Both the position numbers and the translations under genes were made by a program. Positions 26,447 through 34,359 of a stretch of DNA of 64,000 bases are shown here, piece by piece. Under the pieces are notes generated by a model, which was not told the origin of the DNA, made no database searches, and was given only the letters and a program-made list of their open reading frames with translations. Numbering within the stretch: position 1 is the stretch's first letter; each line of letters opens with the position of its first letter. Source of the DNA: Lachnoclostridium phytofermentans (GTDB taxonomy: Bacteria > Bacillota > Clostridia > Lachnospirales > Lachnospiraceae); the NCBI RefSeq assembly GCF_000733755.1, contig NZ_JPOF01000003.1, positions 722,501-786,500 on the forward strand. The letters run 5' to 3'.

Positions 26447-27388
26447 ATGTTACCACCTATAGAAAACAAAAATCATAATATGATGAATAATCAATTAATA
26501 GAACTCTTATCTAATTGCACTTTATGTCCAAGAGAATGTAGGGCCAATCGTTTTAATAAAACTGGCTATTGTGGCATGCCAGCAACCGTCTATGGCGCAA
26601 GAGCTGCTCTTCACCTATGGGAAGAACCTTGTATTACAGGAAAGGAAGGTTCGGGTACTGTTTTTTTTACTGGTTGTACACTTCGTTGTGTTTTTTGCCA
26701 AAATCATAATATTGCAAATGGTTCGGTTGGAAAGGAAATTACAATTGAGCATCTTTCTGAAATTTTTTTATCTCTTCAAGAAAAGGGCGCCACGAACATT
26801 AATCTGGTAACTCCAACTCACTATGTACCACAAATTGTCCATGCTCTAAAAATTGCGAAGCAAAATGGACTTATTCTTCCGATTATTTACAATACCAGTG
26901 GATACGAAAAAGTCTCTACTCTTAAATTATTAGATGGGTTCATCGATGTCTATCTACCTGATTTTAAATATATGGAAGAAGACCTTGCACTTCGTTATTC
27001 GAATGCTAAAGATTATCCTACCATTGCAAAGGAAGCGCTAAAAGAAATGGTTCGTCAGGTTGGTTCCCCTACCTTTAAAAAGGATAGGATAGTTCGTGGC
27101 GTCATTGTTCGCCACTTAGTCCTTCCAGGACATCGAACAGATTCCAAGAAGATACTACGATACCTTTATGAAACCTACCATGATACCATCTTTCTTAGTA
27201 TTATGAATCAATATACCCCTCTTACTGGGTTGACAGATTACCCTGAGATCAATCGAAAAGTAACAAAGAGAGAGTACAACGATGTCATCGATTATGCCAT
27301 TGCGCTTGGGATTACAAATGCGTTCATGCAAGAAGGTCAAACTGCAAGTGAAAGTTTTATTCCTGAATTTAGTTTTGAAGGAATCTAG
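26447..27388 (+). CDS. Radical SAM protein, PflX/COG1313 type
   Basis: 313 residues. Contains an N-terminal cysteine block (CTLCPRECRANRF...GYCGMP) and the radical SAM cluster motif CxxxCxxC in FFTGCTLRCVFCQNHNIANG, with downstream NLVTPTHYVPQI and TSGYE. This is the layout of the PflX group, called pyruvate formate-lyase activase-like by homology but biochemically uncharacterised. No glycyl radical enzyme gene is near, so its substrate is unknown. Good ribosome site GGGAGG six to seven bases before the ATG; a hairpin AGCCA-GGGA-TGGCT followed by TCTTTTT at 27388-27412 may end the transcript. Confidence 0.9.
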   Translation: MLPPIENKNHNMMNNQLIELLSNCTLCPRECRANRFNKTGYCGMPATVYGARAALHLWEEPCITGKEGSGTVFFTGCTLRCVFCQNHNIANGSVGKEITIEHLSEIFLSLQEKGATNINLVTPTHYVPQIVHALKIAKQNGLILPIIYNTSGYEKVSTLKLLDGFIDVYLPDFKYMEEDLALRYSNAKDYPTIAKEALKEMVRQVGSPTFKKDRIVRGVIVRHLVLPGHRTDSKKILRYLYETYHDTIFLSIMNQYTPLTGLTDYPEINRKVTKREYNDVIDYAIALGITNAFMQEGQTASESFIPEFSFEGI

Positions 27389-27412
27389 AGCCAGGGATGG
27401 CTTCTTTTTGCT
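27388..27412 (+). terminator. Possible terminator of the radical SAM gene
   Basis: Short stem AGCCA/TGGCT with GGGA loop directly after the stop, then TCTTTTTGC. Short but well placed. Confidence 0.5.
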
Positions 27413-27419
27413 TCGCAAT

Positions 27420-27600
27420 CACTCACGACACCCTTGCTATTGGCTCTGTCTTTTCACTTCAAGGGCAGACTAAGGTCTTTAACCCTTAAGACTGCATCCA
27501 TACTGGGTACTTTGTCGCGCCGAATCCATAGGGTGAGTGTGCATCTCTCGGAGAGTTTTATTAGATAGGAAATTGCGTTGTAATTTCCTATCTAATAAAA
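27420..27600. other. Structured non-coding stretch of unknown function
   Basis: About 180 bases between the radical SAM gene and the 6S-like RNA with many self-complementary segments and no credible ORF. On the minus strand CACTCA-CCCT (27528-27540) can pair with AGGGTG...TGAGTG (27420-27435); inside lies a hairpin GCAG.CT..AAGG / CCTTAG.CTGC; a direct repeat ATGGAT occurs twice. At 27556-27600 there is a perfect inverted repeat with 19-base arms (beginning TTTTATTAGATAGG) and a 7-base loop. Not matched to any RNA family I know. Confidence 0.5.
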
Positions 27601-27823
27601 AAAAGACAGCAAACGCTGTCTTAAAAAATCTTTTTTTTATAACCCCCAAAATGCCGGTTCCTGTATTTTGACTCCTAGCACAAGCTAGGTGGGTAACCGC
27701 AAGTAAGTTTCTGCCTTCCACTGCAAACGGAGGCTTGACATCCGCTTACCAATATAGGAATCCCTTTTAAAGTATTGTAGGTTCAAAATAACAAGAGTAT
27801 CGAGCACCCCAGGTAGTTAACTT
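27596..27823 (-). ncRNA. ssrS: 6S-like regulatory RNA
   Basis: Minus-strand transcript unit with an excellent promoter (27830-27858) and an intrinsic terminator (27603-27622). The 5' AACCTACAA and 3' TTTTGGGGGTT ends pair as a closing stem, TTCCTATATT pairs with AATACAGGAA, and the central region has on its 3' side the small hairpin CCTAGC-TTGT-GCTAGG preceded by ACCCA, with an apical arm closed by GGTAA/TTACC containing GCCTCC...GGAAGGC. A closed rod with a central bubble and a 3'-side hairpin is the 6S RNA layout, which sequesters housekeeping RNA polymerase. The mature 5' end may lie 20-30 bases inside the transcript. The fold was drawn by eye; another abundant sRNA is possible. Confidence 0.7.
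27603..27622 (-). terminator. Terminator of the 6S-like RNA
   Basis: AAGACAGC-GTTT-GCTGTCTT stem on the minus strand followed by an uninterrupted run of Ts. Confidence 0.92.
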
Positions 27824-27829
27824 GGTATT

Positions 27830-27858
27830 ATTATATCCCAATTTTATGACTTTTTCAA
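27830..27858 (-). promoter_or_regulatory. Promoter of the 6S-like RNA
   Basis: Minus strand: TTGAAA (27858-27853), exactly 17 bases, perfect TATAAT (27835-27830). Start expected near 27823. Confidence 0.8.
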
Positions 27859-27915
27859 GTATTAATAGAATGTAAATATTGGTTTCCAATATTAATTACA
27901 TTATATGTCGAATTA

Positions 27916-29460
27916 TCACCTTTGTTCCAATTCTTCCTCTGTTATATAATCAAATGAGAATACAAATTCAGTACCAACCGAAAGGGTACTGAATACTTCA
28001 ATTGTTCCTTCATGTTTCAAAGCAATTTGACGTGCGATAGCAAGCCCAAGACCAGATCCCTTTGCATTTTGACGTAACTTTGATTTATAAAATTTATCAA
28101 ATATACTAGACAATTCCTCTGTGGCAATTCCAATACCTTCATCTCGAATCGAAATACGAAGTTTTTCTCCTCTGGTTATTGTGATATATATCGTTGAATC
28201 TTCCTTAGAAAATTTAATTGCATTATCACAAATTACTAAAAACATCTGACGCAAGCGGTCATAATCTCCATACATCAATTGTACGTCATGATCATTCTCT
28301 AAACATACGCTGATGCGCTTTTCTTTCCCCATTGTTCTAACTGTCTTTAAGATATCATCAAAAACTTGAGTTAAATTAACAGGCTCTTTTTCAATGACAA
28401 AATCAGGATTTTGCATTTTCGCTAATATTAAGAGATCTCCAACCAAACGCTCCATACTTTTACATTCTAATAGCATCTTCTGATAATATTGCTGCTTTGT
28501 GGATTCCTCTTCAATTACACCGTCAACTAAGCCCTCCGTATATGCGCGTACTACAGTAATTGGTGTTCTAAGCTCATGGGATACATTAGCAAAGAAGTCC
28601 ATTCGCATTTGATCAAGATTCTTTCTAACAACCTCATTTTCCATTAACTTATCCGTTAATAAATCAATAGTTCTAGCTAAATCTCCAATTTCATCTTTCC
28701 TATCAATTCCTGTTTTAGACTCATATTTTTTTTCTGCTAACAATAAAGCTGTTTGACGCATCTTCGCGATTGGTCTGACTAGCTGCCTAGCAAAAACAAT
28801 TGCAAAGATAAAAGATACAATTAAAGCAACTACCATACTGAGGTAAATCATTGATTTGGTATCCCTAATTGACTCTGTTTGTCGCTCTACTTCTGCATTC
28901 AATAAGATTGCACCACATACCTCACCATTCGCACCTTTGACTGGAACTCCAACAGAAATCACATCAAAACCATAAGTTTTACTATAACTAATCCGGTAAG
29001 TATCTTCACCCGCAAACGCGCCTAGATATATTTCTTGATACTCTTTGGTTAAAGCTTGTAAATCCATCGTTGTCATATCAGGATTCATAGGTGCACTGGC
29101 GTTCGGGTTCGAAACTACCCAAACATCCTGTGCAACAATACCAACTTCAAGAAGAACCTTTATATAAGACAAACTGCTTTCATAGTCTTTGTCAATGATA
29201 AATTCATTATACCTCTTTGCAATAGCCTTCGCTTGACTAAATAATTGCTGCCTTGTATTATTTTTTGTTGCCTTTTCACTTAGCTGAAGAAAAACACTTC
29301 CAAGCACAAGAGCAAAAAGCAAAACCATAAGTGCATAATTTACATATACTTTAAAAAATAAGCGATTATATAATCTGCTCTTTTTTTTTATTTTATCTTG
29401 AGTAGTTCCAGATGCCTCTTCCATTCCTTTGCTAATTAAATCTATATTCTTCTCATTCAT
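27916..29460 (-). CDS. Membrane sensor histidine kinase
   Basis: 514 residues. Membrane helices about 33-57 and 203-225 flank an extracytoplasmic sensor region of about 145 residues; HAMP follows (QLVRPIAKMRQTALLLAEK). HisKA has the phospho-acceptor in FFANVSHELRTPI, and the HATPase domain has ICDNAIKFS (N box), DEGIGI (G1) and GSGLGLAIARQIALKHEG (G2). Start ATG overlaps the stop of the response regulator gene by four bases (ATGA), so the pair is coupled. The signal is unknown. Close to PhoR/ResE-type kinases in architecture. Confidence 0.95.
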   Translation of the reverse strand: MNEKNIDLISKGMEEASGTTQDKIKKKSRLYNRLFFKVYVNYALMVLLFALVLGSVFLQLSEKATKNNTRQQLFSQAKAIAKRYNEFIIDKDYESSLSYIKVLLEVGIVAQDVWVVSNPNASAPMNPDMTTMDLQALTKEYQEIYLGAFAGEDTYRISYSKTYGFDVISVGVPVKGANGEVCGAILLNAEVERQTESIRDTKSMIYLSMVVALIVSFIFAIVFARQLVRPIAKMRQTALLLAEKKYESKTGIDRKDEIGDLARTIDLLTDKLMENEVVRKNLDQMRMDFFANVSHELRTPITVVRAYTEGLVDGVIEEESTKQQYYQKMLLECKSMERLVGDLLILAKMQNPDFVIEKEPVNLTQVFDDILKTVRTMGKEKRISVCLENDHDVQLMYGDYDRLRQMFLVICDNAIKFSKEDSTIYITITRGEKLRISIRDEGIGIATEELSSIFDKFYKSKLRQNAKGSGLGLAIARQIALKHEGTIEVFSTLSVGTEFVFSFDYITEEELEQR

Positions 29461-30158
29461 CGCACATCTTCATCAATCTCAAATTTGTATCCTACACCCC
29501 AAATCGTTTTGATGGACCAATTTGGATGATCTATCGCATCAAGTTTTGCTCGCAAGCGTTTTATATGGGAATCTACAGTTCGACTGTCACCAAAATAATC
29601 AAAGCCCCATAGACTATCAAGCAGGTTATCTCTCGTAAAAACTTTATTTGGATTACTAGCCAAAGTCCACATGGTTTCGATTTCCTTTTTTGTTAAAGAA
29701 ATCTTAGTGCCACCGATATGTAACGTATATTCCTCCAGATTAATCTCTAAGTTTGAGAAGGCTAATACATTCTCTGAAATTTGTTCTTTTTCCTTCTTAG
29801 TCATTCGCCGTAACACCGCTCGGACTCGTGCCATAACCTCACTCGGACTAAAAGGTTTTACTATATAATCATCAGCACCAATGTCTAGCCCCATAATCTT
29901 TTCAAAGTCTTCTCCACGGGCTGTAATTAATATAACTGGTACGTCAGATTTTGCTCTGATTTTTCGGCAGACCTCATAACCATCTTCCTTCGGCATCATA
30001 ACATCTAATAATACAACGGCTGGGTTGTATTGTCGAAACATCCGGATTGCTTCTTCCCCATCGGCAGCAATCACCGGTACTAAATCTTCCTTTTTCGCAT
30101 AGGCTGCCAGTACATCTGTAATATCTGGATTATCATCTGCAATAAGAATATGTTGCAC
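29457..30158 (-). CDS. OmpR/PhoB-family response regulator
   Basis: 233 residues. Receiver domain with acidic pocket D8/D9, phospho-acceptor D52 (LLDVMMP), Thr in LITARGE and Lys in DDYIVKPFSP. C-terminal winged helix domain ends with the recognition segment FGDSRTVDSHIKRLRAKL and VWGVGYKF-like IWGVGYKFE. It is the partner of the kinase gene that overlaps its 3' end. Targets are unknown; the Ig-like gene starting divergently at 30466 is an obvious candidate to test. Confidence 0.96.
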   Translation of the reverse strand: MQHILIADDNPDITDVLAAYAKKEDLVPVIAADGEEAIRMFRQYNPAVVLLDVMMPKEDGYEVCRKIRAKSDVPVILITARGEDFEKIMGLDIGADDYIVKPFSPSEVMARVRAVLRRMTKKEKEQISENVLAFSNLEINLEEYTLHIGGTKISLTKKEIETMWTLASNPNKVFTRDNLLDSLWGFDYFGDSRTVDSHIKRLRAKLDAIDHPNWSIKTIWGVGYKFEIDEDVR

Positions 30159-30465
30159 TTAAGCCACCTCCATCTCAACATCACAACTTTATCTTATGAA
30201 TAATTATATTAAATGATACAAATACTAAGGGTATAATAAAACTTATATGAGATTACCTATATTGTATTTTATTACATAATAACCCAAGTATATCTACATT
30301 ATATTGAATAAAGTCATATAAGACAAGAGTTTTTTCGAAATAAAATCTTAATATTTTAGCATAGATTCTTAAGATTTTTTAACGTTTTGCCATTATTCTG
30401 ACAAAATATCCTTTTATACTAGACTTGGATGTGACACAAAGAAAAATAGTAAGGAGGACTATGTT
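30159..30465. other. Divergent intergenic region with an inverted repeat
   Basis: 307 AT-rich bases between the response regulator gene and the Ig-like gene. Contains a perfect inverted repeat AAAATCTTAA / TTAAGATTTT at 30342-30351 and 30370-30379 (18-base gap), about 90 bases before the Ig-like start. No clear -35/-10 pair is obvious to me. Confidence 0.5.
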
Positions 30466-31218
30466 ATGACCTATAGCAAATTTAAAAAGTGCATATTTGT
30501 CCTTAGTTTCCTACTTATCTTTGTATTGTTTTTGCCTTTTACCGGTAAGGGCTCTGAGGCTTATGCAAAAACAAATACAGAAGAGACTTCTTCTGCCTCA
30601 AAAGATACCCAATCCGAAATAAAATTAAATGTAAAAAGCAAAGATTTAGTGAAAGGCAAAACTTATTCACTAAAAGTATACAATGTTACAGAAACTCAAA
30701 CCATCACTTACAAATCCAGTGATACCAATATAGTCACTGTAGATGATAAGGGCGATATTACTGGTGTTGAGATAGGAACCGCATCGGTTACCGTTACTGT
30801 AAAAGAAGGTAATAAGACAATTGGAACCTTACAATGTGATATCAATGTTGGCGTACCAGCGATTAGTATTCGTTTTACTAAAACAGAGTTAAAGATGGCT
30901 CTCGGTCAGAAGACTACATTGAAGTATATCATTGCTCCGTATAATACTGTCGAAACTGCAAAATTCTCCTCTGCCGATTCTTCGATTGTCTCAATTAGTT
31001 CTGGTGGTAGAGTTACTGCAAAGGGAGTTGGAGTTACTACGGTTTATGCAATTGTTGATAATGGAATAACAAAATGTACCATCACAGTGGTAGAAAAAGA
31101 TGACACAATTCAATTTGAAGATGGCGATGAGTTCGTGGAGCCAAGTAAAACTCCAGAAGCGACCATAAGTCCAACAGCAAAAACTACTTCTAATCAGTCA
31201 TCTGGCTCAGCAAAATAA
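30466..31218 (+). CDS. Secreted protein with two bacterial Ig-like (BIG2) domains
   Basis: 250 residues. Signal peptide (KKCIFVLSFLLIFVLFLPF, cleavage near SEAYAK). Two BIG2-type repeats: the first contains TYKSSDTNIVTVDDKGDITG and GTASVTVTV, the second AKFSSADSSIVSISSGGRVTA and GVTTVYAIV. C-terminal tail is Thr/Ser/Pro rich (PSKTPEATISPTAKTTS) with no LPXTG or anchor. Probably binds or spaces at the cell surface. Strong AAGGAGG ribosome site. It has its own terminator at 31224-31256 and is divergent from the two-component pair. Confidence 0.88.
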   Translation: MTYSKFKKCIFVLSFLLIFVLFLPFTGKGSEAYAKTNTEETSSASKDTQSEIKLNVKSKDLVKGKTYSLKVYNVTETQTITYKSSDTNIVTVDDKGDITGVEIGTASVTVTVKEGNKTIGTLQCDINVGVPAISIRFTKTELKMALGQKTTLKYIIAPYNTVETAKFSSADSSIVSISSGGRVTAKGVGVTTVYAIVDNGITKCTITVVEKDDTIQFEDGDEFVEPSKTPEATISPTAKTTSNQSSGSAK

Positions 31219-31223
31219 TTTAG

Positions 31224-31256
31224 ATAGACCATCCTTTCGATGGTCTATTTTTTTTC
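31224..31256 (+). terminator. Terminator of the Ig-like protein gene
   Basis: ATAGACCATC-CTTTC-GATGGTCTAT followed by eight Ts. Confidence 0.93.
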
Positions 31257-31358
31257 CAATAATTTTGATTTTTTTGAGAATACTATCGATAAGGAACTCA
31301 GCAAAGAAAGATACGTTTCGCGTTCTTCCTTGCCATGATTTAAATTTCGGAGGTCTTT

Positions 31359-32768
31359 ATGATATTTTCCTCAAGTATATTTCTCCTGGTATTTTTACCC
31401 TTCGTATTAATAATATACTATACTCTCTATTCCCAACGGTTGGCTCAAAATATTTTTTTATTTTTAGTCAGTCTACTCTTCTATGCCTGGGGAGAACCTT
31501 GGTTTGTATTAATTATGCTTCTCTCCATCCTTGTTAATTATGCAATCGGCCTAAATATTGATTTGCATCGCAACAATCAGGTAATTAGTAAAATTTTACT
31601 TACTATCACCGTGCTATATAACCTTAGTATCATCTTTCTATATAAATACCTGGCATTTACCATAACTAATATTAACACACTTTTCTCACTAACGCTACCA
31701 GTTCCAGATATTGTACTCCCTATCGGAATTTCATTCTTTACTTTTCAAGCTATCTCCTATGTCATTGATGTTTATCGAGGTCAAGGGGAAGTTCAAAAAA
31801 ATCCGTTAAATGTTGGCCTTTATATCGCCCTATTCCCTCAGTTAATTGCAGGTCCTATCGTTCGCTACGAAACGATTGCGAATCAAATTAATCATAGAAA
31901 AGAGAATATAGCAGACTTTTCTGAAGGCTGTGTTCGTTTTATTATCGGTTTATCAAAAAAAGTATTATTATCCAATAACTTCGCTATTGTAGCAGATAAG
32001 GCTTTTTCACTACCAAATGATCAACTGTCTACAGCATTTGCGTGGCTTGGAGCAATTTCGTACTCGTTTCAAATCCTTTTTGACTTTTCTGGATACTCCG
32101 ATATGGCAATTGGACTTGGCAAGATGTTTGGTTTTCATTTTGATGAAAACTTTAATTACCCTTATATCTCTGCTTCCATTTCGGAATTTTGGAGAAGATG
32201 GCATATCTCCTTAGGTAGTTGGTTCCGTGATTATGTATACTTCCCACTAGGTGGAAGTAGGGTGGATTCCAAATGGAAACTTATACGTAACCTGTTTATT
32301 GTCTGGGTATTGACCGGAGTATGGCATGGAGCAAATTGGACCTTCATTGCTTGGGGTTTTTTATATTTTTTATTAATAACTATAGAAAAATTAACTCGTT
32401 TTGAAAGAACTTCTGGATTAAGAATCGTAAGGCACATTTATACCTTATTCTTTGTATGCCTTGGCTGGGTATTGTTCCGCTCTATTGATCTATCTCAAGC
32501 ATGTACGTATCTTGGCTCAATGTTTGGAATAGGTGGTCGTTACACAGATTCTCTGGCAAGATTTTATTTTCTAGATAATTTAATTTTTATAATTTTTGCA
32601 GTTATTTGCTCTATGCCTCTTTTGCCATACATGAAAAAACGTTTCCATTATCACGATTTAAAAATCAGCTATATCCTAACCCCTATTTTTTATATTGTGT
32701 TATTTTTTGTATCACTCACCTATATTATAAAGGGTGCTTACAATCCTTTTATCTATTTCAACTTTTAA
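31359..32768 (+). CDS. MBOAT-family O-acyltransferase (AlgI/DltB-like)
   Basis: 469 residues, about ten or more membrane helices. MBOAT hallmarks: FLVSLLFYAWGEP, PIGISFFTFQAISYVIDVYRG, FPQLIAGPIVRY, FSGYSDMAIGLGKMFGF, FWRRWHISLGSWFRDYVYFPLGGSR and the catalytic His in LTGVWHGANWTFIAWG. Such proteins carry acetyl groups from cytoplasmic acetyl-CoA across the membrane. The adjacent DHHW-family protein at 32881 is the expected periplasmic/extracellular partner, as in AlgI with AlgJ/AlgX. No dltA/dltC genes are present, so surface polysaccharide O-acetylation is more likely than D-alanylation. Ribosome site GGAGG six bases before the ATG. Confidence 0.93.
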   Translation: MIFSSSIFLLVFLPFVLIIYYTLYSQRLAQNIFLFLVSLLFYAWGEPWFVLIMLLSILVNYAIGLNIDLHRNNQVISKILLTITVLYNLSIIFLYKYLAFTITNINTLFSLTLPVPDIVLPIGISFFTFQAISYVIDVYRGQGEVQKNPLNVGLYIALFPQLIAGPIVRYETIANQINHRKENIADFSEGCVRFIIGLSKKVLLSNNFAIVADKAFSLPNDQLSTAFAWLGAISYSFQILFDFSGYSDMAIGLGKMFGFHFDENFNYPYISASISEFWRRWHISLGSWFRDYVYFPLGGSRVDSKWKLIRNLFIVWVLTGVWHGANWTFIAWGFLYFLLITIEKLTRFERTSGLRIVRHIYTLFFVCLGWVLFRSIDLSQACTYLGSMFGIGGRYTDSLARFYFLDNLIFIIFAVICSMPLLPYMKKRFHYHDLKISYILTPIFYIVLFFVSLTYIIKGAYNPFIYFNF

Positions 32769-32785
32769 CGTTATTATGGGGTTGG

Positions 32786-32809
32786 TGTGAAAAATCAAGA
32801 TTTTTCACA
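32786..32809 (+). repeat. Inverted repeat between MBOAT and DHHW genes
   Basis: TGTGAAAAATC / GATTTTTCACA, eleven-base perfect arms two bases apart. No T tract follows, so it is more likely an mRNA processing or stability hairpin, or an operator, than a terminator. Confidence 0.6.
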
Positions 32810-32880
32810 TGAAAATTTGGACTAGCACACAAAGTTACCCTCTTTATTAAAAGGCGCTGAAAAGCAGAATAGGGGTTAAG

Positions 32881-34206
32881 ATGGACAATAAAAAAAACTC
32901 ATTGCATATTGGAAGACTAATTACAGCAATATTATTTCTCCTTGTGATTATGTTTTATTTTATTATTTTATGGATGAACTCACCAAAAATAATTTTGGAG
33001 ATTAAAAGCTCAGTTAAAAATTCTTTCATAGAAAATGTGGATCAAGATTTTGAGAATGGTAAGCTTAACGATGAGGTGATTGAAGATAGAACAATTGCTA
33101 CTAAAACCTCATTTTCAGAAAAGCTTGGCAATATATTCTCAAAAACAGAGTCTGTAATCAATGATTCTATTCCTGGCAAACTATCCTTGATTGATTGGAA
33201 TGGCTTGACACAACGGCTTTTACTAAAACGTATGATACCAGAACCAAATGATAACAATACCGTCTATAAAATGGATAATGGCCAGTTAACCTATACTTAT
33301 CCAGATATTGGGGTGCGAATTGCTCATAAGAATTTTACAGTACTAAATAGATATCTTAAATCAGTCGGAACAAAACTCCTCTATGTACAAGCACCATACA
33401 AAGTAAACCAGGATAATAATGAGTTACCTTATGGTTTAGAAGACTATCCTAACAAAAATGCTGATAAATTGCTAGAAGGTCTACAAAAACTTAATATTGA
33501 TTTTATAGATTTTCGAGAGGTCTTCTCCAATAACTTTTTAGATTACAAAAAACTTTTTTATAACACAGATCATCATTGGACAACAGAAACTGCTTTTTTT
33601 GCTTATCAGTATCTCCTTGATTATATAGAGAAAAATTATGGTTTCCAATATAATAAACAGACTTATAATGGAGCAAATTACAATCAACTCACCTTAAAGC
33701 AATCCTTTATAGGTTCTTTAGCAAATAGAGTTGGAAAATGGTATGCTGGTATTGACGATTTTACTTTTATTTATCCAAAATTTAAAACCAAGCTCACTTA
33801 TATGAAATATGATGCGAATGGGTCCCTCTATCTAGTTCGAAATGGTACCTTTGAAGAATCCGTATTCTATCCAGAACGCATGGATAATCCAGATACTCCT
33901 CTTGCTTATCGGGATAACTGCTACCTTGGTGGTAACCCTGATCTCGGCCGAATCATTAATCATAAAGTGCATAAAGGAAAGATTTTATTTGTCCAAGATT
34001 CTTTTGGTAAACCGATTGCTTCTTTTATGGCTCTAAACTTTCATGAGGTTGACATTATAGATTTGCGTTATTTTACTGAAAGTTATTTAATGGATTTTAT
34101 TAAAGACGAAACCATACCTTATGACTATGTTGTTATTTTGTATAACCCTTCTGCATTAAAGCGTTCCACTTATTATAGACAATTTCGGTTTTATGATTAT
34201 GAATAA
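32881..34206 (+). CDS. DHHW-family (AlgJ/AlgX-like) extracellular O-acetylation protein
   Basis: 441 residues. One N-terminal membrane helix (about 12-34) anchors an extracytoplasmic domain. The family motif DHHWTTETAFFAYQYLL is complete, with Asp and His of an SGNH-hydrolase-like active site; KILFVQDSFGKPIASFMA supplies the serine segment and YVVILYNPS a late strand. It would transfer the acetyl group delivered by the MBOAT protein at 31359 to an outer polymer. Start ATG follows GGGGTTAAG, a fair ribosome site. Likely cotranscribed with the MBOAT gene across a 112-base gap. Confidence 0.9.
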   Translation: MDNKKNSLHIGRLITAILFLLVIMFYFIILWMNSPKIILEIKSSVKNSFIENVDQDFENGKLNDEVIEDRTIATKTSFSEKLGNIFSKTESVINDSIPGKLSLIDWNGLTQRLLLKRMIPEPNDNNTVYKMDNGQLTYTYPDIGVRIAHKNFTVLNRYLKSVGTKLLYVQAPYKVNQDNNELPYGLEDYPNKNADKLLEGLQKLNIDFIDFREVFSNNFLDYKKLFYNTDHHWTTETAFFAYQYLLDYIEKNYGFQYNKQTYNGANYNQLTLKQSFIGSLANRVGKWYAGIDDFTFIYPKFKTKLTYMKYDANGSLYLVRNGTFEESVFYPERMDNPDTPLAYRDNCYLGGNPDLGRIINHKVHKGKILFVQDSFGKPIASFMALNFHEVDIIDLRYFTESYLMDFIKDETIPYDYVVILYNPSALKRSTYYRQFRFYDYE

Positions 34207-34305
34207 AAATTATAAAGTAGATTGTATTTACTAAGTGTAAAATCGGATAATCGCATTCCACTTTCGCTACTAGCTCTACCGCATTACCACTATTTTTTGA
34301 TTTTA

Positions 34306-34351
34306 AAACAGGGAAGCCCTCCGCTTACAGAAGCGGTGGACTTCCCTGTTT
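34306..34351. terminator. Bidirectional terminator-like hairpin
   Basis: AAACAGGGAAG / CTTCCCTGTTT outer stem, inner CCGCTT-ACAG-AAGCGG. It sits between convergent genes. The T tract is short on both strands, but the stem is very stable. Confidence 0.75.
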
Positions 34352-34359
34352 AGGTTGAA

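Noticed and set aside
27640-27760. Cyclic di-GMP-I riboswitch
   Set aside because: Segments like AAGCCTCCG and GCGGTTACC resemble the class, but the conserved CAGGGCAAACC part is missing and the flanks fit a 6S-like rod.
30388-30421. Standard promoter for the Ig-like gene
   Set aside because: TATACT at 30416-30421 is good, but the candidate -35 boxes lie 11 or 22 bases away.
31265-31537. Plus-strand ORF of 90 codons
   Set aside because: Mostly overlaps the well supported MBOAT gene in another frame.
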